Assembly (NCBI GenBank): GCA_025677815.1
Contig: JAIXMP010000013.1
Location: forward strand, 186,001 to 250,000
From: Phascolomyces articulosus
Taxonomy: Eukaryota; Mucoromycota; Mucoromycetes; Mucorales; Lichtheimiaceae
Length of the DNA stretch: 64,000 bases
Direction: 5' to 3'
A program made the position numbers and the translations under genes. Position 1 is the first letter of the stretch. Each line of letters starts with the position of its first letter. The notes under the pieces are model-generated. The model saw only the letters and a program-made list of their open reading frames with translations, ran no database searches and was not told the origin of the DNA. This document shows positions 1 to 10,247 of the stretch, piece by piece.

Positions 1-302
1 AATAATGAAGTGAGACTTTACTGGTATACGAAAGTAGAAGTATATGTCAGTGTCCTCCTCGATATATAATTAGCAGAAAGCATAAATTAATTTGATCGTG
101 CATTATCTTTGAATAGGTGTAACGTTATACACTGTCAAATCCATGGGACTTGTCCTTGATAGATCCAGGCATGTCAAAACAATTATTTATTATTATTATT
201 ATTATTGAATATTAAAATATATAAAAGTACATATGGTATAAGATGTTTTTTTTCATGCACACAAATAATAAGCAAATGCATTATATTTATGTAGAGTATT
301 TT

Positions 303-1159
303 TCATACTGAGGAGGATGAATTCGTTGTTATATCGGCTTCGTTTGGTTTGATAACTATAGTAGGAGAACAGCTGGGAATCGAAGGTAGTTGACGTGGTA
401 TGATCGGTGTCATGTATGGAATGACACGTACTTTACTTGCCAATAAATCAGCATCCAGATTCATTGTGATTATTCCGTTTTTTAATGTCCTTCGTACTGG
501 TACCAATTTTCTAGTTTTCTGTTTGGAAGAAATATTTCCTTCAGGTGATGCTGGTGCTAGTGCTGGTGGTGCTAGTGATGGTGTGGGTGGGAAAATGAGT
601 GGCTTTGCTTTGGTAATCATGAATCCTAGGACAATATGACGTGAAAGATAATAAGTTTTGTGGTAAAAAATGTAATGTTTATAGTATAAATTTATAACAT
701 CCAACCTTTTTTTTCTCCTGGTATAATTTGACAACTCTCATCATTATTATCACTTTCATCATTATCTGAGACGGAAGAATGTCCCAGTGATGAAGAGCCG
801 TTGTTATTCTGGTAAGCTACTGCTGCAGCCTCTACATCAGCTGCTTCTCGAAGCTCGTTAAATTTTTTCAACACGATAAGATTTTCAAGTACATTTTTCT
901 TCCATTTGTCGCCATGAGCAGGATGATAGTGTAGTACTGACATATTTTTTCTCATGGTCCAGTATAAACAAAGTGGGGTCTTGTAATCAATATACAGCAA
1001 TAGATCTTTTAAGGTCATGGGGAACAAAGGCCTACCGTCGCGTAAACGATCTGGATAATGTCGTAAAATGAAACGCGTATACCCATTGATGGCATGCCGT
1101 AATCGTTTTTTCGTTTTCTCTACAGACGGGAATGTTTTTTTTGGGCGATTACGATTCAT
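303..1159 (-). CDS. Unknown-family protein, paralogue A
   Basis: I do not recognise a named family. Two exons (1159-706 and 625-303) join in phase 1 at a Gly codon to give 258 residues. The N-terminal ~90 residues are basic and compact, with motifs HYPDRL, PLFPMT, LLLYIDYK and HPAHGDKW. The middle is Asn/Ser/Asp-rich, followed by a Pro-rich stretch. The C-terminus holds a second conserved block, LLASKVRVIPYMTPI. Both blocks and the intron position are shared with the gene at 43766-44591, so the two are paralogues and the gene is very probably real. The FP.T..DL.LYIDYK...HP.HG..W layout resembles the SAM-like core-binding domain of tyrosine recombinase-derived fungal proteins, but no catalytic domain follows, so that link is only a guess. 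It lies 277 bases downstream of GPI8 on the same strand. Confidence 0.7.
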
Positions 1160-1436
1160 AAATATAAATTGCTTATGTTTATTAATTAAAGAAAGAATAT
1201 TTGTTTTGTTACTTCTCCTGCGGATAGAATATCATCGTTACACAACGCGTGCTATTGTTTACGAATCAGCAGTTGATAACTAACTAGGTCAAAAGAACGC
1301 ATTACTTCCTATCTTATACTTATGTGATATATTCCATTTGAATGCATTTTAAATCAAATATAAAGGTCATATTAAATATAGGTTGTACGAAGTGGTCATT
1401 TTATTATGTACAAAGAAATGAATGAAACGGAATATT

Positions 1437-3130
1437 TTATGCGTTAATACTTGATAGAACAACATATCCGAAACTAGCAGTAGCAATTGCCCCAACAATG
1501 GATCCAGGTGTCGACCATAACGATTGTATCCAGTTCACAAGGGATTTTTCTCCACGCTTGACATTAAAAGCACGGAATTGCTGTTGCTGTCGTTGTTGAG
1601 TCTCTTTTTCTAACTCTTCAATATGCAATGTGGATGCATTTTTCTCATCTTCAATAAGCTCTTGCTATATTAATCACAAATTATATAATTAAAAAATTCA
1701 AGTAAAGGCAAAATAATCACATCATCCTATTGTAAAAATCTAATGAAACTTACAGTGACTTCATCGTGATCATCGGAACCAATAAGTGGATACCGTTGTC
1801 GAGTCAATTCGACATTTTGTACGTTTCCAAAAAAGTCTGTAACTTTGACTTGATCCAAAGGACGTTTGAATAAATCAGATCGAATACCAGGATGTGAAGC
1901 AATTTTAACTGGGTCATACGAATCAAACTATATAACATTCAAAGAAAAAAATTACATAAATTATGAGAGGCTGACTTTTTCAACTGCCTGCCTTGTTTTT
2001 TGTCTTACCAATTCCTTTAAAGTTTTGTCACTTGTCATATCAATTTTCTCAAGGAAATCCAAGTTATAATATGTATATCCATCAATAACTGCCACGCCCA
2101 AATCATGGTCAGTGTGATGCTAATAAGCAAAATAGAAAAGCAGTTTAGTATATTTATACAGCAAAAAACTCTTTTCTTTTTTAGATACTTTACCGAATAT
2201 GAACTTTCACCTAATTTACTGCTTCCAGTTGCCAAAATATTGGGAGAGTAAATTTTACTATACATAGTGTTTGCTTGACAAGTATCTATCATGAATAACA
2301 TTTCATTATATCTAAAGAAAAAAGATAAGAAAGATGTTTTATATTCAAATGACACATTGCTATTGTAAGATAATAGATTCACCTCTTCTTCTCCCACATT
2401 TGTTCAAAGGAGTCGGCAAGATCATAAGCACTGATTTCTTCAGCATCTTGGAACTTTAAGAATTCATCACCACCATGTCCAGTCATATATATAAAAATAT
2501 TAGATCGATCATCAGATAAAAGCCGTTTGGATCGTGGGGTATCTGGTGAAACACGTCCTGTATTAGATATATTATAAGGAGGGTGAGGGGAATGCTTAGT
2601 AATTGGTCTCAACTTTCAATATGCTATTATTCCACCAAAAGTGATATTATTACCAGTAAGCATTCGAATAAAGTTTTCAACAGTAACTTCATAACCACGA
2701 TAATCGACCTCAACATTATCACCATAGAGGTCCAAAATACGTGCTGCATTATTGTATACAGTAGCTGGATATTTATTGCGAGGGTTACATGAAACGTCGT
2801 CCGCTAGCATAAGAATAATATTTGAGTCGGGAATACCCAGTCGCTTGACTGTGCGGTACATGGAAAGTGTGTTGGCTACATGACGATAATTAAACCAGAA
2901 ACGTGATGTACAAACCTTCAATTTTTTTGAAAAAAAAAGGAAACCATTAGAAAGAATAGCTTAAAAAAAAAGATTATATATGTCATATTTACCAGTACAG
3001 CCCAGTTGTTCGTATGACCACTTTGACTAAAGAATCCTTCAACTTGTTTGTCTCGAGAAGAAAGACCTGTAACACAGAATGTAAATAATACACTCCATGT
3101 AATCAATGTATAAAGGATGGACCTTAACAT
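1437..3130 (-). CDS. GPI8: GPI-anchor transamidase catalytic subunit Gpi8/PIG-K
   Basis: Caspase-like C13 cysteine peptidase that cleaves the C-terminal signal of proproteins in the ER lumen and attaches the GPI anchor, as catalytic subunit of the transamidase complex. Seven exons (3130-2993, 2915-2654, 2557-2383, 2311-2194, 2119-2009, 1927-1754, 1664-1437) sum to 401 codons, close to yeast Gpi8. I see a signal peptide starting MLRSILYTL, the NNWAVLV and SRFWFNYRH motifs, the catalytic His in [10 protein letters not shown], the catalytic Cys in MIDTCQANT, then [19 protein letters not shown] and a C-terminal membrane segment ([17 protein letters not shown]). I chose the Met at 3130 over an in-frame Met at 3175 because it gives a clean signal peptide. 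It is divergent from NELF-B across only 166 bases. Confidence 0.95.
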
Positions 3131-3296
3131 TGGAAGGGATGAAGGGAAAAAAGGATTATATATTAAATGGAACAATAAAAAAAGGAATGGATATGTATGA
3201 GGCGGTAATATGAATTCGACAACAGAAGTGGGAAATAAAAATTGGGTCTTTACATTTTCCTTTTTTATCTTTGAACACTCAAAAAAAAATATAGCA
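3131..3296. promoter_or_regulatory. Compact bidirectional promoter, GPI8 / NELF-B
   Basis: 166 bases separate the chosen GPI8 start (minus strand) from the NELF-B start (plus strand), so both promoters and 5' leaders must fit here. Upstream in-frame Met codons exist on both sides (3175 minus, 3210 plus) and could extend either protein. I read them as leader sequence because the family-like N-termini begin at 3130 and 3297. Confidence 0.5.
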
Positions 3297-5560
3297 ATGG
3301 GTGAATTACTCGGAGCAGGTGCAGCAGATCAAATCAGAGATCGATTCACTCAATCGAGTAATCCTGAAGAAGCTATTCGTGAAATTCAACGCGATTATGG
3401 GCTCAATATTTTACCTGGCATGGATGCCATTTACAAGTTGTTAGATCTTTCAGATTGTAAACGCGCAGAAGTGCATAGTGCATGTCTCGATGCTCTTAAT
3501 CAAGCAGCTGTTGCCCGTATTGAAAGTCCTGAATTTGGAGAAGAAGAGTAAATTATCTTGTTGAAAAAAACATATATACCCACAAATCGGCTGTTATAAT
3601 GAGACGGGAGAGAGAGAAGCAGGCAAATAACACAGAAACTGATCGCACAAAATTTTTATATATAAATATAGGTTTGAACAAGTATTTCAACGTTCACTCT
3701 CTTACGTTGCTATCCCTCAACTACAACCTATTCCTATGGCTTTATTGAGAAAGTTTGCTTCTATGCTTGAACAGGATGTTTTGGATATGTTGAAGCAAGA
3801 TTCAGATGTATTTGAGGTATATAAAAGAACTACTTACATATATATGAGATTATACATTATGCTAATGGTAAATCTATTTTTAAAAAGCAATGCCCTGTAA
3901 ATGTAAAACAACGTATTTGGAAACAAGACGAATCATTTTTCCAGGAACACATTTTACAAATGCTTAATATGTACCATTATGATGATGATTTACAGGAGGT
4001 GGCAATGGATTTACGACCTGATAGTTATCAAGATGTTTTATCTACAAGGTATAAACTCTTCTGAATTCTTCATCCACGAGTACTGGAAAAGAGAAGAAAA
4101 ACTAAGTTAATACTATAGACGTACGCACCCAATTGTTGTTAAACTTATGGAAATTATTGATGGCGATCAAAAACTATATTCGATGGTCTTGGAAACGATT
4201 CGAATTGTATTTCAGTCATCACCTTTCCCAAGTTTATGCTCAATCCGTGTCGACTTGCTAATGAATTATCACGAAAAAGCTAAATCAGCAGTAAGTTATT
4301 AGTTAGCAAAATGAGTGTAGTAATCCACCGCAAGGTGAAAAAGAAACAGCTTTTAACAGATAACGAATACTTTATCTAAGGTGTTAAAAGCGGATAAATG
4401 TCATCAACTTATTTGGTCACTCGATACTTGTGTTCGCACACAAAACCTGGATGACGTTATTATTGAAAAAATCAAGGAATGTTTTGACAATGTTAAGAAT
4501 GGTACCCCTCTCTATACGTAAGTTCATTTTCTTTTACTATCGATATAAGCATCTTCATTATAACATTAGACGCGGGGCTTTAGGAAAACTTATACTATCA
4601 TTTGATTTAATTAGTGACTTTGCTATGGTATTGATGGATCCTGTTATTTCAAACTTTCTTTCCGCTTGTATCATGCGATGGCTACGAATCAGTGTGGATG
4701 ACAACGCTCCTCCAGATCTGGAACAACTTATCAGTTACAGCGCAAAATTGCTCAACTTGGCCGAACATGCACCTCTTGCTGCACATACACAACAAAAAAT
4801 TCCAAAGATCGATAAGGATATCAAGGAATACTGGGCTTCACTTTGTCGAATCATGCTTTTGGAAAACAATAGCAAAGGAACTATCAAACCAGCTGACGCA
4901 GAAAAGCAACGTATCATGCTTACCAAAAGCGAAATTGCACGTAAAGTGTTTGTTCAATATTGCCTTGATCGAACATTTGAAGGCGACGTTACTTCGCTTC
5001 AGCGCCTACTACCTTTTATTCTTGAAACATTACCTGATATAAACGATAATACCAATGCAGCATACGAATATACCTACGAAAGTTTCATTCATACATTTAT
5101 TAGTATTTTGATCAAGAAATGGTTGGTCGAATGTGTCATGGATGAAAAATGGAGAGCAACTGTGTTTAATGGCTTTTTATTACAGGTGGTTCGATGGAAC
5201 ACAAGACCTCATAAGGAAGTGGTACAACTGTTGACAAAATACTTTACGGGCGCAAAACATCAACGATTGTTAAGTGAAAACATTGGATTGATCGCTGAAT
5301 GGACTGATCGCATCTGCCAACTGGGACATAAAGATGAAAAGGTAAGTGTGGAAACAAGAGGGTTAAATCGGAACACGCATGAACGCATTCACATATACAA
5401 TAACTGATAATATAAACGCCTACAATGTTCAAATTATTAGAGTGTTGGTGAACTACAGGAAGCTTATGGTATACTTTTGTCGAAGTCAGAATCTACCTTG
5501 GATGGTCAATTTCAAATCGTTCCACCCGCTGTTCTACATTTTCTTGGCAATTATTCATAA
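3297..5560 (+). CDS. NELFB: Negative elongation factor B (NELF-B/COBRA1) orthologue
   Basis: NELF-B is the HEAT-like scaffold subunit of the complex that holds RNA polymerase II in promoter-proximal pausing with DSIF. Seven exons (3297-3547, 3672-3816, 3888-4048, 4119-4290, 4381-4517, 4570-5341, 5441-5560) give 585 residues; human NELF-B has 580. Colinear similarities to the animal protein include VKQRIWKQDESFF, LYSMVLETIRIVF, HQLIWSLDTCVR, ISDFAMVLMDP, and the C-terminal block ending GELQEAYGIL. The Met at 3297 matches the family N-terminus (short helix, then IREIQRDYGLNILPGMDAI); a longer start at 3210 is possible. Model yeasts lack NELF, so an intact multi-exon copy here is notable. EBP2 follows on the same strand after 287 bases. 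Confidence 0.88.
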
Positions 5561-5847
5561 AACTGTTAGTTGATATTTAGTATAGTGACTATTCTTGTAA
5601 ATAAATAACCAGTTGTATATATAAATTATTGCCAAAAAAGAAAAGAAAACTATCCATTTGCAGTACCATTAATAAAAAATGATACCAGTTATCGGAAAGA
5701 AAGCATCCATGTTGAGATAATTTTTTGCACCAGGAGCAATGGCAGACGACGGAGTCAAATTTTCAACTGCATTTTTGTTCCATAACAAAAAAATTTTCGA
5801 CAACTTTTTTTTTTGATATCCAACTAAAAAAACCATCGATCACAATA

Positions 5848-7164
5848 ATGGGCATCAAAACACCTTCAAAAGCCAAGTTGAGACGTTTGTTAAAGAGAGA
5901 AGAAAAAGAAAAAGAAAAAGAAAAGATTGAACTTTCTGAACAAGTTGCCAATGGAGAGATCGACGAAGAAAACGACGACGATGCACCTGAAGCTGTTCCC
6001 TTAGAAGAACAATCGAGTGATCTTGAAGACGACATTGAAGGATCGGACGACGAAGAAGATGATAATGTGAACGGTGAAGAAAAGCAACAGCCAACAAAGA
6101 AAGAATTACGTCCACGCATTAACGACGAGGTATATATAAATAAAGTGTTTCTTTTATTTGAATAGTTGAATTTAATTGAATCGGAAAAATATAGTGGATC
6201 GATCCAATAATAACAATGAATGAATCTTTTTTTTTTTGTTGGGAACAAAATAGGAAGCCATGATTCGAATCACTGAAGAATTTAAATTGAAAAAATTACC
6301 TTGGTTTGAAACCATGTCAGTAACCTCTTCCAAATCTATCGAGATTCCTGATATTAAGGATGATATGGCACGAGAACTTGCATTTTATCAACAAGCTCTG
6401 GAAGCTGTCAAAATTGGTAGAGAAAAGGTGTTGGAAGCTGGTATGCCTTTCTCTCGACCTGACGATTATTTTGCTGAAATGATCAAGAGTGAAGAGCATA
6501 TGGCCAAGGTAAATTCATGATGAATGAATGGAGGAGGCGTGTGATGCGTATTTATATATACAAAAGATCCCAGTGAAAGATTAAACTTATACTATTATTC
6601 TTTTTCTTGAAAGGTTCGACAAAAACTATTGGATGAATCAGCTCAACTTAAAGCATCTGAAGATGCTAAGCGTCAACGACTTTTAAAGAAATATGGCAAG
6701 AAAGTTCAAGTTGAAAAACAACTGGAACGACAAAAGCAAAAGACAGATACACTTGAAAAGATTAAATTGCTTAAGCGAAGTATGTATATTGATATCTTGA
6801 AGGGGAAGGGAGGGGAGCGATGGGTCCTTTATGAATAGTATTATTTAACCAAGATGTATATTTTATATATATAATAGAGCGAAAGGATGCTGGTGAGGAT
6901 CTTACAACCAATGATGATTTCGATATTGCATTAGAAAAGGCAGATACAAAGAGTAATAATAAGAAGCAGAAGACTGGAGGTAAAAAGGGAGAACCTGTGG
7001 TTAACAAAAAGAGAGAAGCCAAGAATGCCAAATATGGTATGGGTGGCAAGAGACGAAACAAGAAATCCAATACGGCAGAATCATCGGCTGAACTTGGTAA
7101 TTTCAACAAAATGAAGGGTAAACCTATTTATCTTGGAAAAGGCAGAGGAAAATCTCGAAAGTAA
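5848..7164 (+). CDS. EBP2: rRNA-processing protein Ebp2
   Basis: Nucleolar 60S assembly factor needed for 27S pre-rRNA processing. Four exons (5848-6129, 6254-6508, 6614-6779, 6878-7164) encode 329 residues. The N-terminus is a charged Lys/Glu then Asp/Glu-rich region, typical of nucleolar factors. The conserved core carries LPWFETM, ELAFYQQALEAV and the hallmark FSRPDDYFAEMIKSEEHM. A coiled-coil basic stretch (KRQRLLKKYGKKVQVEKQ) follows, and the tail is basic and Gly-rich (KPIYLGKGRGKSRK). The start codon at 5848 opens MGIKTPSKAKLRRLL; an in-frame upstream Met gives only a Phe-rich leader. MAK11, at 19.6 kb, is another 60S assembly factor but not adjacent. Confidence 0.93.
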
Positions 7165-7804
7165 AAAGAACTTACTAGCAAACATCCACCATCTTAACTC
7201 CACCGTTTTGTATTTAACTAACACACACGCACCTACGCAACATTTATACACACAACATCTTCTTTTTCTCGCATTGCATTTTATTATTCCTTATATTGTA
7301 TTGTACATGAAACACTCTTTCTCTCTTTTCTACTATTCATCACTCAAAAAATTCCATCCATTTTTATTTAGTACTATTATCATTAAAAAGCACAAAGAGT
7401 TGATTTTTTTCACTGTTACCGTATTTATCAATTTGTTACACAGTTTTAACTGTAAAAATCTGAAAACCGACAAGCTATCAACATGTTTTAACAACTAAGC
7501 AATCGTGTGAATTACACAACATTTTACGCCCCATCAAACTTGGATAGTAATAACAATAACAACACACCTTCTTCTTTTATATTAATTGTTATTATGAATA
7601 TTTAAGGAGAGAAGCTTGCCGCGGGTTATTTTGCATTAATTGCTTTATTACTGTGTAGGAGTCCAAGGCAAAGCTAATGATTGTTATTTTGACGTCATGC
7701 AGCTTTTTTTTATTATAAAATTGGAGTGCCTTTTTATCCCCAACCTAAGCTCTCTTCTTTCTTTCTTCGTCTCTTTTTTTTGATAATTTATTAATAACCT
7801 ATAC
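7165..7804. other. Intergenic: EBP2 3' flank and ARE2 promoter
   Basis: No gene seen. The left part is pyrimidine-rich 3' flank with an ORF (7133-7498) that is only read-through in another frame. Near 7690-7700 there is a TGACGTCA palindrome (within TTTTGACGTCATGC), the classic CRE/bZIP-type site, about 110 bases upstream of the ARE2-like start. A T-rich tract precedes that start. Confidence 0.4.
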
Positions 7805-9928
7805 ATGGCTCATTCCCCAACTCTTTTTAAAAGTGCATTACTAAAGTCTGCTACGACTACTACCAACGGTCAAGAAAATGACTATAATCGTAATAGTAGA
7901 CTAACCGAAGAATCCTCCGACGACTCAGCCTCTATTTCTTCTTATGCTTCTGAACCGTCTCCACGTAACAATAACAATAACAGCCATAACAATGACAATA
8001 AGTATATCAATGAAATGACATTACCTGGTGGCCGTCCCGGTATTACAAAGACTCATTCCACACCTCCTTCACCTGCTTCTTCTGGCAAACAAAGTCTGAC
8101 ACACCAGTTCCACAAACACAGAAAACTATTATTTAAAGCGCGCATGACCAAGTTTGATATCTCGAATCCTGAAACATCTAGCGATACGTTTCGAGGATTT
8201 TATACCTTATTTTGGATTGTGATGGCCATTTATATCATTCAAAGTGGTATTCGTTGCTATGAGCAAGAAGGTGTTATCCTTTCTCTTGGGTTTTTTCGAC
8301 TTTTTTCAAAAGATGGATTGACCTTATTGATATCAGATATAACCATGGTCGCTACTACCATTACCAGTGTTTTGTTTTCAAAATTATTGGTATGGGGTAT
8401 CATTCCATATGAACCCGTGGGTGTCATATTGCAACACGTGTGTCAAACGGTATTTTTGTTTCTAAACATTTATTGGATTTTCTGGAGGTAATTGATTGCA
8501 TCAAATTTCATTGTTGTTTCTAGTCTAAAAATTAGGAGAAAAGGGGGAGCATGATGATCCATTCTAAAATTGGAAGAAGAACAGAGATGTCACTTATTTT
8601 TTATTAATCAAAAAAAAAAAACTTGGATTATTCATGTATTGTCTATATGTAGAGATTGGCCTTGGGTACAATCTGGATTCTTTACACTTCATACGATTGT
8701 CATGATGATGAAAATGCATTCATATACAAGTTTGAATGGTGAATTATCCATTAAATATAGACGTCTTAAATATTTAAAAGAACACGTTCCAGAATGGATC
8801 GCCGAACATAAACAAGAAGATGAAAAGATCCATCAACAATTACGGGAATTGGAAAATGAGATGATATTTTTAGAAGATGAACTTGTGCATGGCAAGACAC
8901 GTTTTCCAGATAATGTCACCTTGTTAAATTATTTAGATTATTTGTTGGTACCTACTTTGGTGTATGCTTTAGAGTATCCTCGAACGGAAAGGTAATTATA
9001 TATTTCGGGTTCAATTATAAATGCCGTATATATGATATATATGCTTATCATTGTTCATCTTATATACAAATACAGAATCCGACCTTGGTACGTTTTGGAG
9101 AAGTCACTTGCCACATTAGGATCCTTCTTATTGTTATATGTAACAACAGAACGTTACATTCTACCAAAACTTTACGACCCTGACATGTCAGATCTACGTG
9201 TAATTGTCGAACTTTTGTTTCCCTTCATGATTAATTACTTGTTTATATTTTATATCATTTTTGAATGTATTTTAAATGCTTTTGCAGAACTAAGCAGGTA
9301 AATATGTGTATATATTATAAATGACAATGACTTTTCTGTGATCATGATATTAAACGTGTCGTTTCTGTAGATTTGCGGATAGAAATTTCTATGATGATTG
9401 GTGGAACAGGTAAATAAACTTGGATGAAACACTTGTACCTGGAGGATTGAAGGGTTTGTTTATGGGAAAAACAAAGCGGAGAGAATGGGAAAAAGTTTTT
9501 TTTGGGAACAAAGATTGTTATTAATAATGAGCTTGCATGTATTAAGTGTATCATACGACGAATTTGCCCGTAAATGGAACAAACCCGTACATCAATGGCT
9601 ACTTCGTCATGTTTATGCACAATCCATGGAACAATACAAATTATCAAAATTCAACGCAACCTTCATCACCTTTTTGTTTTCTTCTTGTCTTCACGAGCTG
9701 GTCTTGGTGATTGTAACGCGTCGTGTACGCATGTATCTTTTCTTTATGCAAATGTTACAACTTCCTTTGATTGTTCTTGGTCAGCAAGCATTTATTAAAC
9801 ACCATTCAACCACGGGAAATGTACTTTGGTGGTTAGGCATGTTTATTGGCCTACCTTTACTAGCGATTTTATATTGTCGTGAAGCGTTCTGGTCAGACGC
9901 CATTTTTGGTGTTGGTAATCAAACATAA
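7805..9928 (+). CDS. ARE2: Sterol O-acyltransferase (ARE1/ARE2-like MBOAT)
   Basis: Multi-pass ER enzyme of the membrane-bound O-acyltransferase family that esterifies ergosterol with acyl-CoA for storage in lipid droplets. Five exons (7805-8487, 8653-8991, 9076-9297, 9371-9409, 9547-9928) give 554 residues. The first ~100 residues are a Ser/Asn-rich cytosolic region. Several hydrophobic segments follow, then the family motif FYDDWWN, the segment KPVHQWLLRHVYAQSMEQYK (very like yeast Are2), and SSCLHELVLVIV, whose His is the expected catalytic residue. FYDDWWN sits in a 39-base microexon. A DGAT1 identity is possible because DGAT1 shares FYxDWWN, but the C-terminal third (QMLQLPLIVL, GNVLWWLGM) fits Are1/Are2 better. 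TGACGTCA lies upstream. Confidence 0.9.
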
Positions 9929-10247
9929 AAAAACAGTGTTTTGTTATTATCCCCATTCCCAAATACATTTTCATATTCAAGCATTCTCATCATTCTCTTT
10001 TTTATTATCCCCTTCTTTCATTTCGACACGCACACCATTTGTTATATACATATATCCATATTATTTGTTAGCAATCATTGTTACAATAAAAATAAGAAAA
10101 CAAACACCGCTACGTTATTTTCGCACGCAATTTTAAAAAGAGACCGCGTATACACAAAATAGCATGAGGCCTCTCACTTGTACTTCTTTTCTCTTCTTTT
10201 TCTTTCTTTGTTCTTTTTTTCATTTATCCTTTAAAAAACAAATCATT
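9929..10247. other. Intergenic: promoter of the LTA4H-like gene
   Basis: No gene seen. The last ~80 bases are a pyrimidine-rich leader. An in-frame ATG at 10164 would add 28 hydrophobic, Phe-rich residues before the family-like start at 10248. I treat it as leader; see the separate finding. Confidence 0.4.

Noticed and set aside
5763..6248. Long minus-strand ORF over EBP2 exon 1 (Ser-rich)
   Set aside because: Antisense shadow of a Glu/Asp-rich coding exon; no support in homology.
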